Shown here in pieces: positions 34,037-43,300 of a DNA stretch of 64,000 nucleotides. Both the position numbers and the translations under genes were made by a program. The stretch is from Burkholderia sp. GAS332 (GTDB lineage Bacteria > Pseudomonadota > Gammaproteobacteria > Burkholderiales > Burkholderiaceae). How positions within the stretch are numbered: position 1 is the stretch's first letter; the number at the start of each line of letters is the position of its first letter. Under the pieces are notes generated by a model, which made no database searches, was not told the origin of the DNA, and saw only the letters and a list, made by a program, of their open reading frames with translations. The DNA lies in contig FSRV01000002.1 of the NCBI GenBank assembly GCA_900142905.1, forward strand, positions 248,001 to 312,000. Direction: 5' to 3'.

Positions 34037-35176
34037 CTAGAACGAATGACGGATGCCGACCATCACGCCGGTCTGGCCGGTGCCTGCCGTGGGTGTCGTG
34101 CCGCCGCCACCGGCGCTGACCGAGTAGCGCGCCTTTGCGCTGTTGGCGAGATACGAACCCTGCGCATAGACGGCCGTGCGCTTCGACAGCAGATAGGTGG
34201 TACGCAACGTGCCCATCATGGCGCGCGTGTCGTGGTCGCTATTGGTGATGTGATAGACCTCGCCGTCGACGATGAACGCAGGCGTCACGAAGTACGAGGC
34301 GCCGACGAAGAACAGATTCGAGCGCACGGCTGCAATCGTGACAGCGGATGGTTCGACACGGCGATTGAGCCAGCCGGCGCCGATCTTTGCTTTGCCGAAA
34401 TTCGCGTAGGCGCTGACCTGGGTGCGGATGTCCTTGTCGGCGGCATTGGTGAGTGGGATGGGCGCAACGCCGTCGAAGAAATTCGCGGCCGCGGTACTGC
34501 CGCCACGCTGCTCTTCATATGACGCCGCCACGCCGAACAGCGGCACGTCGTACTTCAGCATCACGGACCACTCGCGGCATTCCGTTGCATGCCCGGCTAC
34601 CGAGCCGGTACAGGTGCCCTGGCCTGGCGAGTTGCCGGTTCCGGCTGCGTCGCGGCCGAACGAATAGTTCGCGCCGAGTGTCACGCCCGCATACGTGCCG
34701 AGGTAGGTCACCGAGTTATCGGCGCGGGCGTTGGGCACGTAGGCGTCGAGTGAGCCCAGCCCATAGATGTCCGGGCCGATCAGGTCCGCGCCCATCAGCG
34801 CGAGGTAGGTCATGGTGTACTGCCGTCCGAACGACACCGTCCCGTAAGGACTCTTGATGCCCACAAACGCCTGACGTCCGAACAGTCGTCCGCCCTGGCC
34901 GAGATCGCCGCCGCGCACGTTGAAACCGCTTTCCAGCGTGAATACCGCGCTATAGCCGCCGCCCAGGTCTTCATTGCCACGCACGCCCCAACGCGAAGGC
35001 AGTTCGCCGGTGACGGACGGCATGCGAAAAACGCTGTTGCCTGCGGCGTTCGCGTGCGACACATATTCGATGCCGGTGTCGATGATGCCGTAGAGCGTCA
35101 CGCTCGATTGGGCCGCTGCGGTGCCGCTGGCGGCGCACAATGCGCTGCAAAGAAGAAGGCGTGTGGATGCTTGCAT
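34037..35176 (-). CDS. Outer-membrane porin, Burkholderia type
   Basis: The 379-residue product has a signal peptide ending TAAAQ, then SSVTLYGIIDTGIEYVSHAN, the standard first strand of beta-proteobacterial trimeric porins, SRWGVRGNEDLGGGYSAVFTLESGF, GRQAFVGIKSPYGTVSFGRQY, and a C-terminal strand ending in VGIRHSF with the terminal Phe needed for assembly. It probably lets aromatic acids through the outer membrane, judging from the neighbouring transport and ferulate genes. It lies 10 bases upstream of the shortened esterase gene. Confidence 0.93.
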   Translation of the reverse strand: MQASTRLLLCSALCAASGTAAAQSSVTLYGIIDTGIEYVSHANAAGNSVFRMPSVTGELPSRWGVRGNEDLGGGYSAVFTLESGFNVRGGDLGQGGRLFGRQAFVGIKSPYGTVSFGRQYTMTYLALMGADLIGPDIYGLGSLDAYVPNARADNSVTYLGTYAGVTLGANYSFGRDAAGTGNSPGQGTCTGSVAGHATECREWSVMLKYDVPLFGVAASYEEQRGGSTAAANFFDGVAPIPLTNAADKDIRTQVSAYANFGKAKIGAGWLNRRVEPSAVTIAAVRSNLFFVGASYFVTPAFIVDGEVYHITNSDHDTRAMMGTLRTTYLLSKRTAVYAQGSYLANSAKARYSVSAGGGGTTPTAGTGQTGVMVGIRHSF

Positions 35177-35261
35177 GCAGGGTGTCTCCGAACCGTTGAT
35201 TGAATGTGTTTGTTGTTGAGTCTTCTTGGTGTTGCCAGGGTTTTGTTTCTTGTGCGACTGG

Positions 35262-36509
35262 TCAGTCGTCGGCGCGCGGGCGGCGCAGCAGCAGCAACGC
35301 GGCAGCGGCGGCGATCAGCGTGACGGGAATGCTCGCGCCGATGACCGTCGAGGAACTGCGGCCCATCGCCAGCAATTGACCGGCTGCCAGCGGTCCGACG
35401 ACCGAGCCGATACGTCCCACCGCCACTGCTGCGCCGACGCCGGTGCCGCGCATGGCAGTCGGATAAAACGCCGCCGAGAGTGCGTACAGCACTGATTGGC
35501 CGCCAATCACGAACATCCCCGCGAAGAAAGCTGAGGTAGCGAGCGCCCCGAAGCCCGGCGCCATCGAGAGCGCCGCGAGCGACGCGATGATCCCGACGTA
35601 CATGCCCGCCACCACGACGCCCGAGCGCATCCGGTCCATCAACATGCCGATGCACAACGCGCCGATGCCGCCGCCGATGTTGAAGAAAATCTGCACGTAG
35701 CCCACTTGCGCACGCGACAGACCGCTTGCCGCCATCAACGAAGGCAGCCAGTTGAGCAGGAAGTAGAGGACGATCAGCGTGCAGAAATAGCTGACCCAGA
35801 TCTGTACAGTCGAGAGGCCGCGTGTGCCGCCGAACAGGACCTCGCCGACCGGCGCGGGCTTCGCATGACCGTCTCGCGAGGCCTTGGTGAATGCCTTTGA
35901 ATCCGCGAGAAACACGAGCAACAGCGGCACCAGCACCAACGGCCCTGCGCCGCCGACGTAGAAGATGTGCCGCCACTCGGTGTCGCCCGCGCTCAGCACG
36001 CCGATCACCGAAGCGATCACGCCGCCGAACGGAATGCCGCAATACATCACGCTCACCGCTGTGCTGCGCGAGCGCGGTTCGACCGCTTCCGACGACAACG
36101 CGATCAGATTCGGCAGCGCGCCGCCGAGGCCGATGCCCGTCAGCACTCGCACGATCACCAGCGTGTGAAAGTCGCTCACCAGCGCGGTCGCAATCGACAA
36201 CAAGCCGAACAGGCATGCGGAAATCACCAGCACGCGTTTGCGGCCGATCCGGTCGGCAAGCCGTCCGCCGAACATCGCACCCGGCAGCAAGCCGAAGGTC
36301 CCGGCGCTGAACGCGAGCCCCATTTGTCCGACCGACAGGCCGAACTCGCGTGCCATCCTGGGCGCGGCGACGCCGACCGACTGCAGATCGAGCCCCTCGA
36401 GCAACGCGACGGCAAAACACAATCCGAGTGTGACAAAGGCGCCCGTCCGGCTGGATGTCGCTGGTCCGGCAAGGCTTTCTGCCGAGGGTAGTATTCCGGC
36501 TCTTTTCAC
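35262..36509 (-). CDS. Aromatic acid:H+ symporter (AAHS-type MFS)
   Basis: The 415-residue product is read from GTG 36509, behind AAGGA at proper spacing; an open frame reaching 37004 would add 165 residues with no membrane character. It has 12 membrane segments, with ALLEGLDLQSVGVAAPRMAREFGLS in the first loop, FGGRLADRIGRKRVLVIS and LVIVRVLTGIGLGGALPNLIALSSEAVEP, all features of the AAHS family that imports benzoate-like acids. It probably takes up ferulate or p-coumarate. A MarR-type operator lies about 310 bases upstream. Confidence 0.88.
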   Translation of the reverse strand: MKRAGILPSAESLAGPATSSRTGAFVTLGLCFAVALLEGLDLQSVGVAAPRMAREFGLSVGQMGLAFSAGTFGLLPGAMFGGRLADRIGRKRVLVISACLFGLLSIATALVSDFHTLVIVRVLTGIGLGGALPNLIALSSEAVEPRSRSTAVSVMYCGIPFGGVIASVIGVLSAGDTEWRHIFYVGGAGPLVLVPLLLVFLADSKAFTKASRDGHAKPAPVGEVLFGGTRGLSTVQIWVSYFCTLIVLYFLLNWLPSLMAASGLSRAQVGYVQIFFNIGGGIGALCIGMLMDRMRSGVVVAGMYVGIIASLAALSMAPGFGALATSAFFAGMFVIGGQSVLYALSAAFYPTAMRGTGVGAAVAVGRIGSVVGPLAAGQLLAMGRSSSTVIGASIPVTLIAAAAALLLLRRPRADD

Positions 36510-36817
36510 GTTAGTGATCCTTATTAAAATGCGTGGCTTTCCGGTGTCGATGAAGAACGGCAGGTGTCGAGTCGCCGCCTGGTGTGCCGGTTTGGGGCAG
36601 AAGCGGTTGTGCTCGTTCAGCGCCGAGGCAGTCTGGTGATCCAGACAGCCCCGGTGAAACGGGATTCGGACCGCCATCGCGGTCATGATCGGATGCTTGA
36701 GAACGGCCCGGCGAAAGCCGCAGCGCACAGTGCATCGGTTCGATGTCTGCATTGCTGTCCGTTTGCCTCGAAGCGATGCAACGCGTCTCCACACGCTGCA
36801 CCGTGAACCGGATTTAA

Positions 36818-36834
36818 TATCAGGTAGACTGATA
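36818..36834. promoter_or_regulatory. MarR-type operator, site 1
   Basis: TATCAG-GTAGA-CTGATA is a perfect inverted repeat. The longer string ATTTAATATCAGG is shared with the reverse complement of site 2 at 37459. It lies upstream of the AAHS transporter gene, in the 380-base gap 36510-36889, which holds no convincing gene. Confidence 0.6.
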
Positions 36835-36889
36835 AAGCAAGCGCAAATGCTTCGGTGGAAACACCTAGCGATTTGCTGAGACGGGGAAG

Positions 36890-37390
36890 TTAGCCGCGCA
36901 GGTTGCGCACGAAAGTTTCGAGGTGGGTTTGTACCGCGCCGGCCGTTTCGAGTTCGATGCCTTCCATCATCTGCTTCTCGATCGCCTTGACGGCCTGCTC
37001 GCATTCGCGCAGCACGGCCCGCCCTTCATCGGTCAGTTGCAGCAGCACAATGCGCCCATGCGTCGGATCCGGCTCGCGGCTAACCCAGTTCCGGCTCGCC
37101 ATGGCGTTCATCACTTCATTGGCCGATTGCGGTGTGATGAAGGAGCGCTCGGCCACTTGCGCATTGGACGCCTGCCCCTTGGCGTCGAGCACCGAAAGCG
37201 CGGTGAATTGCGCGAGCGTCAGGCCGAGTGGTGCGAGTGCGTCGGTCATGCGGCGTCGCAGGATGCGGTCGAGACTTCCGATCACATAGGCCAACCGTAG
37301 GTGGGGGCGACGGGTACGCGCGGCGGTGGGTTCGGCGGGTGAATCTGGATTTTTGCTCATGGTGGGCTGGAGGTCCTGTCTAGCCTGCAT
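36890..37390 (-). CDS. MarR-family regulator of hydroxycinnamate catabolism
   Basis: The product of about 166 residues (ATG 37390 with GAGG upstream; ATG 37360 is an alternative) has a winged helix-turn-helix core: LTLAQFTALSVLDAKGQASNAQVAERSFITPQSANEVMNAM, then the wing SREPDPTHGRIVLLQLTDEG. It is divergent from the ech gene. MarR repressors of this kind (FerC, HcaR, CouR) are released by feruloyl- or p-coumaroyl-CoA; the same effector is likely. Two matching inverted repeats flank the gene (36818 and 37459), predicting control of itself, of ech-vdh-fcs and of the transporter. Confidence 0.88.
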   Translation of the reverse strand: MQARQDLQPTMSKNPDSPAEPTAARTRRPHLRLAYVIGSLDRILRRRMTDALAPLGLTLAQFTALSVLDAKGQASNAQVAERSFITPQSANEVMNAMASRNWVSREPDPTHGRIVLLQLTDEGRAVLRECEQAVKAIEKQMMEGIELETAGAVQTHLETFVRNLRG

Positions 37391-37458
37391 CTTAGCGCGC
37401 CTCACCGTTAATTAGACCGATAGGGGTTTGCACCGAGTCAGCGAAATTCCGCTTTACA

Positions 37459-37475
37459 TCTCAGGTAGCCTGATA
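37459..37475. promoter_or_regulatory. MarR-type operator, site 2
   Basis: TCTCAG-GTAGC-CTGATA is an inverted repeat with one mismatch, followed by TTAAAT as in site 1 read in the other direction. It lies in the divergent marR-ech promoter region, 53 bases before the ech ATG. Confidence 0.6.
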
Positions 37476-37527
37476 TTAAATGCAGTCATCAGGCCGCCGC
37501 CGCGGCCACCATTCACGGAGAGAGCAG

Positions 37528-38355
37528 ATGAATTACGAAGGTCGTTGGAAAACCGTCAAGGTCGATGTGGCAGAGGGCATCGCATGGGTCACGTTCAATC
37601 GTCCCGAGAAGCGCAACGCGATGAGCCCGACGCTGAACAAGGAAATGATCGAGGTGCTCGAGGCAGTCGAGCTGGACGCCGAAGCACAGGTTCTCGTGCT
37701 GACGGGCGAGGGCGACGCGTGGACCGCCGGCATGGACCTGAAGGAATATTTCCGTGAAGTCGACGCCGGCCCGGAAATCCTGCAGGAAAAGATTCGCCGC
37801 GATGCATGCCGCTGGCAATGGCAGTTGCTGCGCATGTACGCGAAGCCGACTATCGCGATGGTCAACGGCTGGTGTTTCGGCGGCGGCTTCTCGCCGCTGG
37901 TGGCGTGCGATCTCGCGATCGCCGCGGACGAAGCCGTGTTCGGCCTCTCCGAAATCAACTGGGGTATTCCGCCGGGCAACCTGGTGAGTAAGGCGATGGC
38001 GGATACCGTGGGGCATCGTCAGGCGCTGTACTACATCATGACCGGAGAGACGTTCACGGGTCAGGAAGCCGCGCAGATGGGCCTCGTCAACAGGAGCGTG
38101 CCACGTGCCGAACTGCTCGAAGCCACGCGTGTTCTCGCAGGCAAGCTGTTGCAGAAGAATCCGGTGGTGCTGCGCGCGGCGAAGCACGGCTTCAAGCGCT
38201 GCCGTGAATTGACGTGGGATCAGAACGAAGATTACCTGTACGCCAAGCTGGATCAGGCGCAACTGCGGGATCCCGAAGGTGGCCGCGAGCAGGGGCTGAA
38301 GCAGTTCCTCGACGAGAAGGCGATCAAGCCGGGTCTGCAAACCTACAAGCGCTGA
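37528..38355 (+). CDS. ech: Hydroxycinnamoyl-CoA hydratase/lyase (feruloyl-CoA hydratase-lyase)
   Basis: The 275-residue product starts at ATG 37528 behind GGAGAG. It is a crotonase-fold enzyme with FNRPEKRNAMSPTLNKEM, the oxyanion segments AGMDLKEYF and NGWCFGGGFSPLVACD, and Glu142 in GLSEINWGIPPGNLV, the catalytic Glu position of HCHL. WQWQLLRMYAKPTIAMVNG is highly characteristic of this enzyme. It hydrates feruloyl-CoA (and p-coumaroyl-CoA) and cleaves it to vanillin (or 4-hydroxybenzaldehyde) and acetyl-CoA. It is the first gene of the run with vdh and fcs. Confidence 0.95.
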   Translation: MNYEGRWKTVKVDVAEGIAWVTFNRPEKRNAMSPTLNKEMIEVLEAVELDAEAQVLVLTGEGDAWTAGMDLKEYFREVDAGPEILQEKIRRDACRWQWQLLRMYAKPTIAMVNGWCFGGGFSPLVACDLAIAADEAVFGLSEINWGIPPGNLVSKAMADTVGHRQALYYIMTGETFTGQEAAQMGLVNRSVPRAELLEATRVLAGKLLQKNPVVLRAAKHGFKRCRELTWDQNEDYLYAKLDQAQLRDPEGGREQGLKQFLDEKAIKPGLQTYKR

Positions 38356-38457
38356 GCTATCGCAGACGTAGATTCAAGCCGATTCACGCGCCAGAAGTGT
38401 TGGACGGCGAGCGCGAGAGGACTGGCAAGACGAGCCCCACAGCGAGGAGACACAGAC

Positions 38458-39909
38458 ATGCACGAAGTAACATTGTTGATCGGCGGCGAGAGCCGCGGCG
38501 CATCGGACGGGAGAACCTTCGAGCGGATCAATCCGGCGAGCGGTGTGGCGGCCTCGCGTGCGGCCGCCGCCACGTTGGCCGATGCAGACGCGGCGGTCGC
38601 TGCCGCGGCGCGCGCGTTCCCGGCATGGTCCGCATTGGCGCCGACAGAACGTCGCAAACGTCTATTGGCCGCGGCCGATCTGATGGGTGCACGCACCGCG
38701 CAGTTCATCGAAACCGGCGTGGCCGAAACGGGCGCCATGCCGAACTGGTACGGCTTCAATGTGATGCTGGCCGCCAACATGTTGCGCGAAGCCGCCGCGA
38801 TGACCACGCAGATCGACGGCGACGTGATTCCGTCGGACGTGCCGGGCAGTCTCGCGATGGCCGTGCGCCAGCCGTGCGGTGTGGTGCTCGGCATGGCGCC
38901 GTGGAATGCACCGGTGATTCTCGGCACACGGGCAATCGCCATGCCGCTCGCTTGCGGCAACACGGTCGTGCTCAAGGCATCGGAAGGCTGTCCGGGTGTG
39001 CATCGGCTGATCGGCAGCGTGTTGCAGGAAGCCGGGCTTGGCGATGGCGTGGTGAACGTCATTACGCATTCCGCTGAAGATGCGCCGGGCATTGTCGAGC
39101 GCCTGATCGCTCATCCGGCGGTGCGGCGGGTCAATTTCACCGGCTCGACGCGGGTTGGACGCATCGTCGCGCAACATGCCGCGCAGCATCTGAAACCGGC
39201 CTTGCTCGAGCTCGGCGGCAAGGCGCCCGTGGTGGTGCTCGACGACGCCGACCTGGATGCGGCGGTGGACGGCATCGCGTTCGGCGCATTCTTCAACCAG
39301 GGGCAGATTTGCATGTCGACGGAGCGGCTGATCGTCGACCGAAAAATCGCCGACGTGCTGATCGAGAAGCTCGCGGCCAAAGCGCGAACCCTGAAGGCAG
39401 GCGATCCCGCTGCGGGCGATTCAGTGCTCGGTGTGCTCGAAAGCGTGGCGGCCGCAAGGCGCATCAAAGCGCTCGTTGAAGATGCGCATGAGAAGGGCGC
39501 GAAGCTGCCGGTCGGCTGCTCGGTTGAAGGCGCCGTGATGCAACCGGTGATTGTCGACGGCGTGACGCGCGACATGAAGCTTTATGCCGAGGAATCCTTC
39601 GGCCCGGTGGTGACGGTGCAGCGTGTGGACAGTGACGAGGAAGCGATTCAGGTTGCCAACGATAGCGAATACGGTCTCTCCGCAGCGGTATTCAGCCGCG
39701 ATATATCGCGCGCGTTGAATGTGGCGAAACGCATCGAATCGGGCATCTGCCATATCAACGGGCCGACCGTGCACGACGAAGCACAGATGCCGTTCGGCGG
39801 CGTGAAGAAGAGCGGCTATGGGCGCTTTGGCAGCAAGGCGTCGATCGCCGAGTTCACGGACCTGCGCTGGATCACGATTCAAACCGGCCCGCGTCACTAT
39901 CCGATTTGA
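38458..39909 (+). CDS. vdh: Vanillin / salicylaldehyde-type aldehyde dehydrogenase
   Basis: The 483-residue product is an NAD(P)+-dependent aldehyde dehydrogenase: GVVLGMAPWNAPVILGTRAIAMPLACGNTVV forms the cofactor pocket, VNFTGSTRVGR the glycine motif, LLELGGKAPVVVLDDADLD the general base Glu, and FNQGQICMSTERL the catalytic Cys285. Position between ech and fcs identifies the aldehyde as vanillin or 4-hydroxybenzaldehyde, which becomes vanillate or 4-hydroxybenzoate. The 102-base gap after ech contains no clear terminator. Confidence 0.92.
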   Translation: MHEVTLLIGGESRGASDGRTFERINPASGVAASRAAAATLADADAAVAAAARAFPAWSALAPTERRKRLLAAADLMGARTAQFIETGVAETGAMPNWYGFNVMLAANMLREAAAMTTQIDGDVIPSDVPGSLAMAVRQPCGVVLGMAPWNAPVILGTRAIAMPLACGNTVVLKASEGCPGVHRLIGSVLQEAGLGDGVVNVITHSAEDAPGIVERLIAHPAVRRVNFTGSTRVGRIVAQHAAQHLKPALLELGGKAPVVVLDDADLDAAVDGIAFGAFFNQGQICMSTERLIVDRKIADVLIEKLAAKARTLKAGDPAAGDSVLGVLESVAAARRIKALVEDAHEKGAKLPVGCSVEGAVMQPVIVDGVTRDMKLYAEESFGPVVTVQRVDSDEEAIQVANDSEYGLSAAVFSRDISRALNVAKRIESGICHINGPTVHDEAQMPFGGVKKSGYGRFGSKASIAEFTDLRWITIQTGPRHYPI

Positions 39910-39998
39910 TTGTCCGCGGTCGATGAGCCGCGTCGAAGCAGCAAAAGAAGGTCGCTCCGCCGCAGAGGGCGGAGAGGAGCCTCTCAAGGAGACAGGCG

Positions 39999-41912
39999 TT
40001 GCATTCCGAGCCGAGACAACCGAACACCCTCGTCGCGCACGACAACGCGCCGACGCATTACCGCGCGACGACGATCGGCGCGTCATCGTTGCACGCGCAA
40101 CGGCACGGCGACACGTGGTATTTGCGCGCTGCCGAGCCGCTCGGCGAACATCCACAGCGTTTGACAGACCGGCTCGCGAGCGGCGCGCGCGAACACCCGG
40201 AGCGCTGGCTGGCGGCGCGACGCGGCAGCGACGGTCAATGGATCGGCCTGAGCTACGCGAGAGCGCTGCAAAGCGCGCGCGCGATCGGGCAGGCGCTGCT
40301 GGCGCGCGATCTTTCCGTTGAACGTCCGGTTGTGATTCTCTCGGGCAACGATCTCGAACATCTGCAACTGGCGCTCGGCGCGATGTGGGCCGGCATTCCG
40401 TATGCGGCGATTTCCCCAGCGTATGTGCTCGCTTCCGGCGACTTCGGCAAGCTGCGCCATACGATCGATCTGCTGACGCCGGGCCTGGTCTTCGCAAGCC
40501 GCTATGACCTGTTCGCCAAGGCGATCGAGGCCGTGGTGCCAGTCGACGTCGAAGTTGTCGCTGCAACGGCGCCCAAAGAGCCGCGGGCGGCGCGCAGCGT
40601 GACTTTGTTCAGCGACCTGCTGAATACAACGCCCGGCACGGTCGATTCCGTTCAGGCGGCGGTGAGCCCGGACGCCATCGCCAAGTTTCTGTTCACGTCG
40701 GGCTCGACCAAACTGCCCAAGGCCGTGCCGACCACGCACCGCATGCTGTGCAGCAACCAGCAGATGCTGCTCGAAACGTTTCCTGAGTTCGCGAACGTGC
40801 CGCCGGTACTGGTCGATTGGTTGCCGTGGAATCACACCTTCGGCGGCAGCCACAACGCGGGCATCGCGCTTTACAACGGCGGCACGCTCTATATCGACGA
40901 CGGCAAGCCGGTCAACGGCAAGTTCGAGGAAACGCTGCGCAATCTGCGTGAAATCGCGCCGACGATCTACTTCAATGTGCCTAAGGGCTGGGAAGAACTG
41001 GCCATCGCGCTGGAGCAGGACGCGCAATTGCGCGAGACGTTTTTCTCGCGTGTGAAGGTGTATTTCTTCGCGGGTGCGGGGCTCTCGCAAGCGGCGTGGG
41101 ACCGGCTCGAACGCGTCACCGAGCAATATTGCGGCGAGCGCATTCGCATCATGGCCGGACTCGGCATGACCGAAACCTCGCCGTCCTGCCTGTTCACCAC
41201 GGGTCCGATCATGCGCGCCGGCTATGTCGGCTCGCCGGCACCTGGCTGCGAGGTCAAACTTGCACCGGTCGGCGACAAACTCGAGGCGCGCTATCGCGGA
41301 CCGCATGTGATGGCCGGTTACTGGCGCGCGAATTCCGCGGAGCTGAACGGCGCCTTCGACGAAGAAGGCTACTTTTGCAGCGGCGACGCGTTGCGCTTTG
41401 TCGATGTTGAACGGCCGGAGCTCGGATTGCTGTTCGACGGGCGCATCGCTGAGGACTTCAAGCTGAGTTCGGGCACCTTCGTCAGCGTCGGCCCGATGCG
41501 GGCTCGGGTGATTTCCGAAGGCGCGCCCTATGTGCAGGACGTGGTCGTTACCGGGATGAATTGCGACGACGTGGGTTTGCTGGTGTTTCCGCGGCTCGAC
41601 GATTGCCGGCGACTAGCTGGTTTGCCTTTGTCGGCAAGCGCGCGTGAGGTTATCGAAGCAGCCGTCGTGCGGGCACATTTTGCGGCTTTATTGGAGACAC
41701 TCAATCGCAACGCGACCGGCGGCGCGACCACGATCGCCCGCATCCGGCTGATGGACGTTGCCCCTTCGCTCGATCTCGGCGAGATCACCGATAAAGGGTC
41801 GATCAATCAGCGCGCGGTATTGACGCATCGGGCGGCGCTCGTCGAAGCGATGTACGACGCGGCGCGGCGCGACCCCGCCGTGATTTACGCGGCCGCTTGC
41901 GGCGCGACGTAG
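39999..41912 (+). CDS. fcs: Feruloyl-CoA synthase
   Basis: The 637-residue product is best read from the rare start TTG 39999, which has AAGGAG at ideal spacing; no in-frame ATG fits as well. It is an AMP-forming acyl-CoA synthetase with KFLFTSGSTKLPKAVPTTHRM (shortened here: core TSGSTKLPK), AGLGMTETSP, YCGERIRIMAGLG and FDGRIAEDFKLSSG. The family length is about 600-630. It activates ferulate, with ATP and CoA, for cleavage by ech. With vdh it completes the CoA-dependent, non-beta-oxidative route from ferulate to vanillate. Confidence 0.92.
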   Translation: MHSEPRQPNTLVAHDNAPTHYRATTIGASSLHAQRHGDTWYLRAAEPLGEHPQRLTDRLASGAREHPERWLAARRGSDGQWIGLSYARALQSARAIGQALLARDLSVERPVVILSGNDLEHLQLALGAMWAGIPYAAISPAYVLASGDFGKLRHTIDLLTPGLVFASRYDLFAKAIEAVVPVDVEVVAATAPKEPRAARSVTLFSDLLNTTPGTVDSVQAAVSPDAIAKFLFTSGSTKLPKAVPTTHRMLCSNQQMLLETFPEFANVPPVLVDWLPWNHTFGGSHNAGIALYNGGTLYIDDGKPVNGKFEETLRNLREIAPTIYFNVPKGWEELAIALEQDAQLRETFFSRVKVYFFAGAGLSQAAWDRLERVTEQYCGERIRIMAGLGMTETSPSCLFTTGPIMRAGYVGSPAPGCEVKLAPVGDKLEARYRGPHVMAGYWRANSAELNGAFDEEGYFCSGDALRFVDVERPELGLLFDGRIAEDFKLSSGTFVSVGPMRARVISEGAPYVQDVVVTGMNCDDVGLLVFPRLDDCRRLAGLPLSASAREVIEAAVVRAHFAALLETLNRNATGGATTIARIRLMDVAPSLDLGEITDKGSINQRAVLTHRAALVEAMYDAARRDPAVIYAAACGAT

Positions 41913-42024
41913 TCAGGCACGCATCGCTCGCTGACTCAGGGTCCCTGGTCGCACGGCAAAGGCGCTTCGCCGTATACAATTCGGCAGCGCCTGATTTTTG
42001 CCCAATACTGACCTGATCCTATCC

Positions 42025-43071
42025 ATGCCGAATCCGACCCGGGCCTTTCTTCTCGGCCCGCTCCTGAAAGGCGTTTCACGCTCCTTCTATCTCACCCTGC
42101 GCGTACTGCCCGTCGGGATGCGCGATCCGATCGGCCTCGCGTACCTGCTGGCGCGCGCGGCCGATACGATTGCGGACACCTCGCTGATCTCGCCCGAGCA
42201 ACGCCTTGCCTTGCTGCTGTCGCTGCGCGACCAGGTCAACGGCGCCCACGACGACGGTGCGCTGTTCCAGCGCATGGCCGCCGAAGTGGCGGGCCAACAG
42301 GTCCAGTCCGATGAAAAGGTCTTGCTGGAATCGCTTGGTCCCGCGCTCGAAGTGCTGTCGCAACTCAGCGAGTCCGACCGTAAAGCGGTACGCGAGATCG
42401 TGTCGACGCTGACCGACGGCATGGAATTCGACCTTCGCACGTTTCCCGACGAACGTTCCGGCGAGATCGCCGCGCTGCGCGAGTACGACGAACTCGACCG
42501 CTATACCTACCTGGTGGCGGGCTGTGTCGGCGAATTCTGGACCACCATGACTTACGCGCACATGCCCGGCACGCTGAAAGAGCGGCCTGAGATCATGGCG
42601 CGCCGGGGCGTGCGTTTCGGCAAAGCGCTGCAGATGACCAACGTGCTGCGCGATTGCGGCAAGGATTTGCGCATCGGCCGCTGTTACCTTCCGCAGACGA
42701 TGCTCGATCACCATGCGCTGAGCGCGCAAGACCTCTTGCAGCCGGCGAATTCTGTTCGCGCCCGGCCGCTGATGATCGAACTTGTCCGCAAGACGCTGGA
42801 TCACTTCCGGGAGGCCCTGGACTACACGCTGGCGATTCCCGCGTTGTCGGTGCGCTTGCGTCTCGCTTGTTTGTGGCCGATCCTGATCGGCCTCGATACG
42901 CTGCTGTTGCTGGTGGATAACGATGCCTGGCTCGACCCGGCCAAGGTCTCCAAGGTCCGGCGCAATCAGGTGTATCAGATCATCGCGTCGTCGTTGCTGC
43001 TGGTGCCGTCGAATGGCCTGGTGCGCAAGTCGGTTGAAACGCGGATCAAGCAGATTGAAGCGCGGCTCTGA
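42025..43071 (+). CDS. Squalene/phytoene synthase-like enzyme
   Basis: The 348-residue product (ATG 42025; a TTG at 41998 is an alternative) has VSRSFYLTLRVLP, the first Asp-rich site ARAADTIADT, EYDELDRYTYLVAGCVGEFWT, and the second site NVLRDCGKDLRIGRCYLP. These bind the two prenyl diphosphates in head-to-head condensing enzymes. It should make squalene or a related C30 compound for hopanoids; no cyclase is in the window to confirm this. It is a stand-alone gene after fcs. Confidence 0.85.
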   Translation: MPNPTRAFLLGPLLKGVSRSFYLTLRVLPVGMRDPIGLAYLLARAADTIADTSLISPEQRLALLLSLRDQVNGAHDDGALFQRMAAEVAGQQVQSDEKVLLESLGPALEVLSQLSESDRKAVREIVSTLTDGMEFDLRTFPDERSGEIAALREYDELDRYTYLVAGCVGEFWTTMTYAHMPGTLKERPEIMARRGVRFGKALQMTNVLRDCGKDLRIGRCYLPQTMLDHHALSAQDLLQPANSVRARPLMIELVRKTLDHFREALDYTLAIPALSVRLRLACLWPILIGLDTLLLLVDNDAWLDPAKVSKVRRNQVYQIIASSLLLVPSNGLVRKSVETRIKQIEARL

Positions 43072-43110
43072 GCGTTCATTCTGATAGATAGATATATAGT
43101 TAGTTATCCG

Positions 43111-43157
43111 TTGTAATGGCGGTGCGCAATGTGTGTCGCATAGAAAGCCCATTACAA
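43111..43157. repeat. Inverted repeat TTGTAATGG / CCATTACAA
   Basis: TTGTAATGG (43111-43119) and CCATTACAA (43149-43157) are exact complements, 29 bases apart, in an A+T-rich gap between the squalene synthase-like gene and the tandem Tat genes. It may be a regulatory site or a long-loop hairpin. Confidence 0.35.
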
Positions 43158-43300
43158 GTTAATGGCGCTGTCATATTTGGTAATTAGAGTGCTGCTCGGA
43201 ACAAGACCGGAAAAATTCGCGCCTGACGTGAATCACCGGTCTTATCAATTCGCTCACGCGATACTAATCAATCCGATCAGCACCAGGTTATCAGCACGCC

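Noticed and set aside
36511..36801. 96-codon minus-strand frame between the AAHS transporter and MarR genes
   Set aside because: No ribosome site, no motif, composition unlike a protein, and it overlaps the promoter region expected downstream of the operator.
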